Assembly: GCF_036330325.1 (NCBI RefSeq)
Contig: NZ_JAZDRO010000003.1
Location: 124,001 to 188,000 of the forward strand
From: Hyphobacterium marinum
GTDB taxonomy: Bacteria; Pseudomonadota; Alphaproteobacteria; Caulobacterales; Maricaulaceae
Length of the DNA stretch: 64,000 nt
Reading direction: 5' to 3'
The translations under genes were made by a program, and so were the position numbers. The notes under the pieces were generated by a model that ran no database searches, was not told where the DNA came from, and worked only from the letters and a program-made list of their open reading frames with translations. Shown here in pieces: positions 59,798 through 64,000 of this stretch; positions within the stretch are counted from its first letter, which is position 1; each line of letters opens with the position of its first letter.

Positions 59798-61104
59798 GAC
59801 CGGCCCTCCCCGGCCTGTCGGCGCACCTTCATGGCCTGCCTGTGCCCATCGAGCCCTTCCAGCGCGGCCAGCGCCTCCACCGTGGGCGCAATGGCGTCGG
59901 CACCATCGCGGCTTGCCTCCACCATGGTGATTGTCTTCTGGAAGGACTCGACCGTCACGCCCGACCAGCTGCGCGCCGCCCGTCCCGTCGGCAAGGTGTG
60001 ATTGGGCCCGGCGGCGTAATCGCCCATCGATTCCGGTGACCAGGGACCGACAAAGATCGCCCCGGCATTGCGGACCTGTTCGGCGAATTCATTGGCCACC
60101 GCCATGTGCAGGATCAAGTGCTCGGGCGCTGCCGTGTTCACCACATCGGCCCAATGCTCCCCGGGAGCAAGAACACAGACCGATGCCGCCATCGCATCAC
60201 GGGCAATCGCCTCTCGGGGCAGGCCAGCGAGGCGTGGTTCCAGGGCCGACAGCGCCGCACGCCGCACATCCTCGGTCGCGGACACCAGCGTCACCCGCGC
60301 GAGTGCGTCGTGTTCGGCCTGGGCCAGGAGATCGGCAGCCACGAAATCGGGATCGGCCTCGCCGTCAGCCATGACCATGACTTCGCTGGGACCGGCTGGC
60401 AGATCGATCGCCGGGCCACCGGCCATTTGCGCAACATGGGTTTTCGCCGCTGCGACATAGGCGTTTCCCGGGCCGAAGATGCGGTCAACCTTCGGTACGC
60501 CTCCGAGCCCGAAGGCCATGGCGGCTATCGCCTGAGCTCCGCCAACGGCAAAGATGTTCTCAAGACCGAGGAGGTCTGCGGCAGCCAGGATGGCCGCATT
60601 GACCTGACCATCGCGGCCCGGCGGCACGCAGACGGCGATCTCGGGCACGCCAGCGATCTGCGCCGGGATGGCGAGCATCAACAAGGTCGAAACAAGGGGC
60701 GCACTGCCCGCCGGGACGTAAAGGCCTGCGCACCCGATGGGCAGGACCCGCCGCGAGGCTGTCACGCCCGGCCAGGTCTCGACCGCATAACTTTTCAGAC
60801 CCTGGAGCTCGTGAAAGCGCCGGATCGCGTCTGTTGCCGCACGGATCGCGTCCTCGTCACCGGAGGTCAGCGTCGCCCGGGCCTCGGTAAGCGCCTCGCG
60901 TGGCACCCGGAAGGCTTCAGCCGAACAGCCATCAAAGCGGCGGGCATAATCGCGCAGTGCCGCGTCGCCGCCGCGCTGTATCGCCTCGACGATCTCCACC
61001 GCAGCGGCCTCGGCCCCGGCCTGAGCCGGCAATGGCGCGAACAGGCGCTCGCGGTCTGCGGCGTCCAGCGAGGCCCAGTCGACAGATTTCAGCATCGCGC
61101 TCAT
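59794..61104 (-). CDS. hisD: Histidinol dehydrogenase
   Basis: Last enzyme of histidine synthesis, oxidising histidinol to histidine with NAD and zinc. The 436-residue protein has VGGAQAIAAMAFGLGGVPKV, FGPGNAYVAAAKTHVA, AGPSEVMVMAD and AEHDALARVTLVS near residue 262, followed by NTAAPEHLILHMA near residue 330 and AGPNHTLPTGRAA, which hold the zinc and substrate ligands. ATG overlaps the hisG stop. Length and motifs are normal. Confidence 0.96.
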   Translation of the reverse strand: MSAMLKSVDWASLDAADRERLFAPLPAQAGAEAAAVEIVEAIQRGGDAALRDYARRFDGCSAEAFRVPREALTEARATLTSGDEDAIRAATDAIRRFHELQGLKSYAVETWPGVTASRRVLPIGCAGLYVPAGSAPLVSTLLMLAIPAQIAGVPEIAVCVPPGRDGQVNAAILAAADLLGLENIFAVGGAQAIAAMAFGLGGVPKVDRIFGPGNAYVAAAKTHVAQMAGGPAIDLPAGPSEVMVMADGEADPDFVAADLLAQAEHDALARVTLVSATEDVRRAALSALEPRLAGLPREAIARDAMAASVCVLAPGEHWADVVNTAAPEHLILHMAVANEFAEQVRNAGAIFVGPWSPESMGDYAAGPNHTLPTGRAARSWSGVTVESFQKTITMVEASRDGADAIAPTVEALAALEGLDGHRQAMKVRRQAGEGRS

Positions 61105-61988
61105 GCCATCATCTTCTCGATGGGGAGGACCAGGATGGCGCGAGCCCCGGCGGCCTTCAGCTTTTCAAGCGTTTCCCAGAACACCTGCTCACGGCAGACG
61201 GCGTGGACGGCGACGACATCATCACGGCCCGCCACAGCCGCCACCGTCGGCGCATCCGAACCGGGCAGTAGAGCCTTGATGTCGGGCAGTTTCGCCGTCG
61301 GTGCATTCAGGAGAATGTATTTGGTCTGGGCCGAGGCGATGACGCCCTCGGCGCGCTGTATCAGCGTTGCAGCGACCTCGGCCACCGGACCGTTGCGGCC
61401 ATTGCGGCGACGGATCAGCACCGCCTCGCTTTCCAGAACAGTCTCGAAGGCGGCCAGGCCATTGGCTTCGAGCGTCGCACCGGTCGATACGAGATCGCAG
61501 ATCGCGTCAGCGATCCCCAGGCGCGGTGCCACTTCCACCGAGCCGCGCATCTCGACGATCTCGGCGATGATGCCGCGCTCTTCCAGGTAACGGCGCGTCA
61601 GTCCCGGATAGGACGTCGCGACCGCCCGTCCCTCAAGGTCCTCCACCCCGCGCACAGACCCGTCCTTGGGTGCAGCGAGTTTCAGCGTGCAACCGGCGAA
61701 TCCAAGGCGGAGGACGACTTCCAGCCCGCCATAGCGTTCCGACCGCGCCTGCGCCTCATAGAGCACGTTCTCGCCGACAATGCCGTAGTCACACGCCCCG
61801 CCTGCAACGAAGCTCGGGATATCGTCATCGCGCAGCAGCAACAGGTCGAGCGGCATGTTCTCGGCGCGCCGGTGCAGCGCGTCGCGGCCATACCCGAAGC
61901 GCAGGCCCGCCCGCTTCAACAGCGACATGCCGCCCTCGGCGAGCCGACCGGACTTCTGGACAGCGAGATTGAGACGCGCCTCGCTCAT
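61101..61988 (-). CDS. hisG: ATP phosphoribosyltransferase, long form
   Basis: First and feedback-regulated step of histidine synthesis. The 295-residue protein is the long form with a C-terminal regulatory domain: AVQKSGRLAEGG, LRDDDIPSFVAGGACDYG, ADAICDLVSTGATLEANGL near residue 163 (PRPP loop), and the end FWETLEKLKAAGARAILVLP followed by IEKMM. These match E. coli HisG closely; most alphaproteobacteria use the short HisG with HisZ, so the form is unusual here. ATG overlaps the stop of the TrpR-like gene. Confidence 0.96.
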   Translation of the reverse strand: MSEARLNLAVQKSGRLAEGGMSLLKRAGLRFGYGRDALHRRAENMPLDLLLLRDDDIPSFVAGGACDYGIVGENVLYEAQARSERYGGLEVVLRLGFAGCTLKLAAPKDGSVRGVEDLEGRAVATSYPGLTRRYLEERGIIAEIVEMRGSVEVAPRLGIADAICDLVSTGATLEANGLAAFETVLESEAVLIRRRNGRNGPVAEVAATLIQRAEGVIASAQTKYILLNAPTAKLPDIKALLPGSDAPTVAAVAGRDDVVAVHAVCREQVFWETLEKLKAAGARAILVLPIEKMMA

Positions 61989-62302
61989 CGTTTCGCCCCT
62001 TTAAGCCGATCGAGCACGAGCCGGTAGCCCTCATTGCTCTCCTGCATCAGGAAGCGCGCAACGCGCGTCACCGTCGCCGTGGAGGCACCGGTCTCCTGCG
62101 CGATCTGGCGGTAGGTCTTGCCCCCGCCATCGAGCAGGCGCGCGACGCGCCAGCGCTCGGCGAGCGCGGCGATCTCGCCCGGTGTACACAGGTCTTTGAG
62201 GAAACGGACAGCCTCTGCCCCGTTATCAAGGACGACAAAGGCCTCGGCGAGGCTGTCGATATCGGGGGCCTGGCGAGGCTTGGGCGGGGTTGAATCGGTC
62301 AT
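61985..62302 (-). CDS. TrpR-like transcription regulator (YerC/YecD family), probable his operon regulator
   Basis: A 105-residue helical DNA-binding protein of the TrpR-like YerC/YecD family. The core is DLCTPGEIAALAERWRVARL, with KTYRQIAQETGASTATVTRV as the helix-turn-helix and ARFLMQESNEGYR at the end. It is the first gene of the his operon, overlapping hisG by ATGA. TrpR-family HisR proteins control histidine genes in some Firmicutes, so a histidine-responsive repressor is a fair inference. ATG at 62302 is used; GTG 62311 is an alternative. A perfect palindrome lies 40 bases upstream. Confidence 0.88.
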   Translation of the reverse strand: MTDSTPPKPRQAPDIDSLAEAFVVLDNGAEAVRFLKDLCTPGEIAALAERWRVARLLDGGGKTYRQIAQETGASTATVTRVARFLMQESNEGYRLVLDRLKGAKR

Positions 62303-62333
62303 TGGGTTCACCGCTGTTTTCAGGTCGCAGCGA

Positions 62334-62361
62334 CATATATCGTTTTAGCACGCTAAAACAA
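62334..62361 (-). promoter_or_regulatory. Candidate promoter and operator of the his operon
   Basis: On the minus strand TTGTTT (62361-62356) and TATATG (62339-62334) form -35 and -10 candidates with a 16-base spacer. GTTTTAGC-AC-GCTAAAAC (62342-62359) is a perfect inverted repeat that fills the spacer, the classic place for a repressor. It begins 40 bases before the start of the TrpR-like gene. The -35 match to consensus is weak (three of six). Confidence 0.6.
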
Positions 62362-62826
62362 CCAGGCATGTGTGAATTGGATGAAATTTGTTCAGTGGGC
62401 TCCGTACGTTGAGACTTAAGGCACTGATTTTGTTTAAGTACGTGACCCAAGAAGCATGTCATCCCGGACGGCGAAGCCGATCCGGGACCCGAAACCGGGC
62501 GCTTGATGTTCGAGGTCCCGGCTCTGCACCGCTCGCGCGGCTTGGCCGGGATGACACCGAGATGGGGTTCAAAGATTGTTGTCATCCCGGACGCGCAGCG
62601 ATCCGGGACCCTATGGTTTCTCCCTCTCCCCTTTTCCAAGGGGAGAGGGTCAGGGTGAGGGGTTGGTCAAAGCGTCGCTCCAAGTCCTGCCTGACCCCCT
62701 CACCTCAATCCTCTCCCCCAAGGGGGAGAGGAAAATGCGGTCGCCGAAACGCCACGCTCTATGTTCAGGGCCCCGGCTTGCCCCTTTGGGTCAGCCGGGT
62801 AGACAGGAATACGGGTTGGAAAGCCC
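62362..62826. repeat. Gene-free stretch with two family C repeats, one carrying a family D insert
   Basis: No gene is visible. 62458-62555 is a family C repeat (GTCATCCCGG...CCGGGATGAC, inner pair CCGGGACC/GAGGTCCCGG). 62581-62804 is a second family C copy, split by about 130 bases that contain a complete 110-bp family D repeat at 62622-62731. The same two families lie side by side at 34473-34708. 62362-62457 holds nothing I can name beyond AT-rich spacer that may contain further promoter elements. Confidence 0.88.
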
Positions 62827-63186
62827 CTACCCCTTGTCGACGATATTTCCGGTCTCTGGGTCGATCTCGATCGTTGGCAGGCCGGCCGCCTTCCAGGCTC
62901 CGAGCCCTCCGGCAAGATGGGCATCCACATGCACGCCCGCATCCTGACAGCGCATCGCCGCCATGGCGGACCGGCGCCCGGCCGCGCAGTGCAGCACGAC
63001 CCGGCGCTGGGCATCGACCGGCATCGCGGCCGGCTCTAGGGTGGAGAGAGGGTGCAATAGCGCACCGTGAATGCGCTCGGTGCCGTATTCGCGCGGTTCG
63101 CGCACATCAATGAGGATGATCTTCCCCGCTTTCAGAAGGTCATGGACCTCATTGGGTTCGAGATCGTCCAGTCCGCCCATCGTCAT
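62827..63186 (-). CDS. Rhodanese-like sulfurtransferase domain protein
   Basis: Single-domain rhodanese of 119 residues, cytoplasmic. It has ILIDVREPREYGTERIHGA near residue 24 and the active-site loop VVLHCAAGRRSAMAA near residue 66, with the persulfide-forming cysteine. ATG at 63186 follows AAGGGGGAA; the second ATG at 63180 is possible. It diverges from a persulfide-dioxygenase-like gene across 93 bases. Together they would handle sulfane sulfur: the rhodanese moves it, the dioxygenase oxidises it to sulfite. Confidence 0.88.
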   Translation of the reverse strand: MTMGGLDDLEPNEVHDLLKAGKIILIDVREPREYGTERIHGALLHPLSTLEPAAMPVDAQRRVVLHCAAGRRSAMAAMRCQDAGVHVDAHLAGGLGAWKAAGLPTIEIDPETGNIVDKG

Positions 63187-63279
63187 CGCGCGATTCCCCC
63201 TTTTGATTGATGCGCCCCCATCTTTCGCCAGTGTCGATTCTTGTGCAACCTGATAAAACAACCGCCAGCCAGGACAGGG

Positions 63280-64000
63280 ATGATGGACCGGCCCGACGTC
63301 ACCAGCTTCTTTCACAACGGCACCAATACGGTCAGCCATGTCGTTGCCGACCCGGAAACCCGGCGCGCGGCCATCGTTGATCCGGTGCTGGACTATTGCG
63401 CCGCCTCGGGGCGGACCGCGACGACCCATGCTGAGCGCGTGGCCGATCACGTCCGCGAGGCGGGCCTGACCGTTGACTGGATCCTCGAAACCCATATCCA
63501 CGCCGATCACCTGTCGGCGGCGCCCTGGCTGAAGACCCAGCTCGGCGGGAAAATCGCCATTGGCGAGAATGTCCGCGAGGTCCAGCGCGTCTTTGGCAAG
63601 CTGTTCGGGGCCGAGGCTGCGTTTCGTGCCGATGGCTCGCAATTCGACCACCTCTTTACTGACGGCGAGACCTTCCAGGTCGGCAATATCGAGGCCCGCG
63701 CCATCTGGACGCCGGGCCATACGCCGGCCTGCATGAGTTTTCTGATCGGTGACGCGGTCTTCGTGGGCGACACGCTCTTCATGCCCGATTTCGGCACGGC
63801 CCGCTGCGACTTCCCGGGCGGCGATGCCCGCCAGCTCTACCAATCAATTCACCGGCTCTACGAACTGCCGGACGAGACCCGCATGTTCCTGTGTCATGAC
63901 TACGAGACCAAGGGCCGCGACGGCTTTGCCTGGGAAACGACAGTCGGCGCACAGAAGCGCGGCAACATCCATGTGCGCGAGGGCGTCAGCGAAGACGAGT
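63280..64000 (+). CDS. MBL-fold hydrolase, persulfide dioxygenase-like (3' end beyond window)
   Basis: About 240 residues are visible. The metallo-beta-lactamase metal motif is ILETHIHADHLSAAPWLK near residue 70, with further ligands in WTPGHTPACMSF (~145), FVGDTLFMPDFGTARCDFPG (~165) and FLCHDYETKG (~205). The single-iron pattern and length match ETHE1/Blh-type persulfide dioxygenases that oxidise glutathione persulfide. AGGACAGGG precedes ATG at 63280; a second ATG follows at once. The frame is open at the right edge. Confidence 0.88.
   Translation, partial: MMDRPDVTSFFHNGTNTVSHVVADPETRRAAIVDPVLDYCAASGRTATTHAERVADHVREAGLTVDWILETHIHADHLSAAPWLKTQLGGKIAIGENVREVQRVFGKLFGAEAAFRADGSQFDHLFTDGETFQVGNIEARAIWTPGHTPACMSFLIGDAVFVGDTLFMPDFGTARCDFPGGDARQLYQSIHRLYELPDETRMFLCHDYETKGRDGFAWETTVGAQKRGNIHVREGVSEDE

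Noticed and set aside
60106..61590. 494-codon open frame on the plus strand opposite hisD and hisG
   Set aside because: Antisense shadow; the coding strand carries conserved HisD and HisG motifs throughout.
1..64000. tRNA, rRNA, tmRNA or riboswitch
   Set aside because: Looked for cloverleaf ends, CCA-proximal T-loop sequence and known riboswitch cores in the gaps; found none I could support.

Overview
The window looks like a chromosome segment of a marine-type alphaproteobacterium. A Maricaulis/Hyphomonas-like member of the Caulobacterales is my best guess, but the taxonomy is inferred. The supporting signs are high GC, the alphaproteobacterial block rel-pyrE-pdxJ-acpS-rnc-era-recO-parC, a Mg-type HemB, a MotB of the Caulobacter type, and many GTG/TTG starts in tightly coupled operons. 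I see no rRNA, tRNA, CRISPR array, prophage or complete insertion sequence.

Layout from left to right. Positions 1-3678 (minus) hold a valine/isobutyrate catabolism run (mmsB, HIBYL-CoA hydrolase, isobutyryl-CoA dehydrogenase) interrupted by a VapBC-type toxin-antitoxin pair. Then come hemB, a TRIC-type channel, small membrane proteins, a DUF389 protein, an oxidoreductase/flavin reductase pair, motB and an SLC13/RCK transporter. Positions 11986-16808 (plus) form a bpt - TakP-like TRAP transporter - GNAT operon. After a lipoprotein and the HtpX-like/LemA pair comes the housekeeping block (19311-29638, minus): parC, recO, era, rnc, acpS, two unrecognised small membrane proteins, pdxJ, pyrE, rel, rpoZ and folK. 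lepB, often found near rnc, is absent.

Positions 29693-34422 hold a NYN protein, a family-5 uracil-DNA glycosylase, smpB, dapA and a soluble lytic transglycosylase. Positions 34730-42533 are rich in threonine and acyl metabolism: threonine dehydratase, an acyl-CoA synthetase, a small superinfection-immunity-like protein, an iodotyrosine-deiodinase-like nitroreductase, tdh (without its structural zinc cysteines), a multi-pass membrane protein and kbl. A three-gene 2-oxoacid:ferredoxin oxidoreductase operon with a fused FAD/[4Fe-4S] reductase follows (42776-47453).

The right third concerns histidine. A five-enzyme degradation set (hutU, hutG, hutH, hutI, with divergent hutF) lies next to a complete-looking biosynthetic operon (yerC/hisR-like, hisG, hisD, a hisC-remnant/hisB fusion, hisH, hisA, hisF, hisIE). 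The his operon has the gene order and protein types of the gammaproteobacterial operon, and its first gene is preceded by a perfect inverted repeat placed like an operator. The window ends with a rhodanese and a divergent persulfide-dioxygenase-like hydrolase, which is cut by the edge.

The most unusual non-coding content is several families of intergenic palindromic repeats. The family with GCGTCAT/ATGACGC ends is densest immediately around a lone GIY-YIG nuclease gene (47692-47997). At 62581-62804 one repeat carries a second, 110-bp repeat inside it, which is direct evidence that the second one moves.
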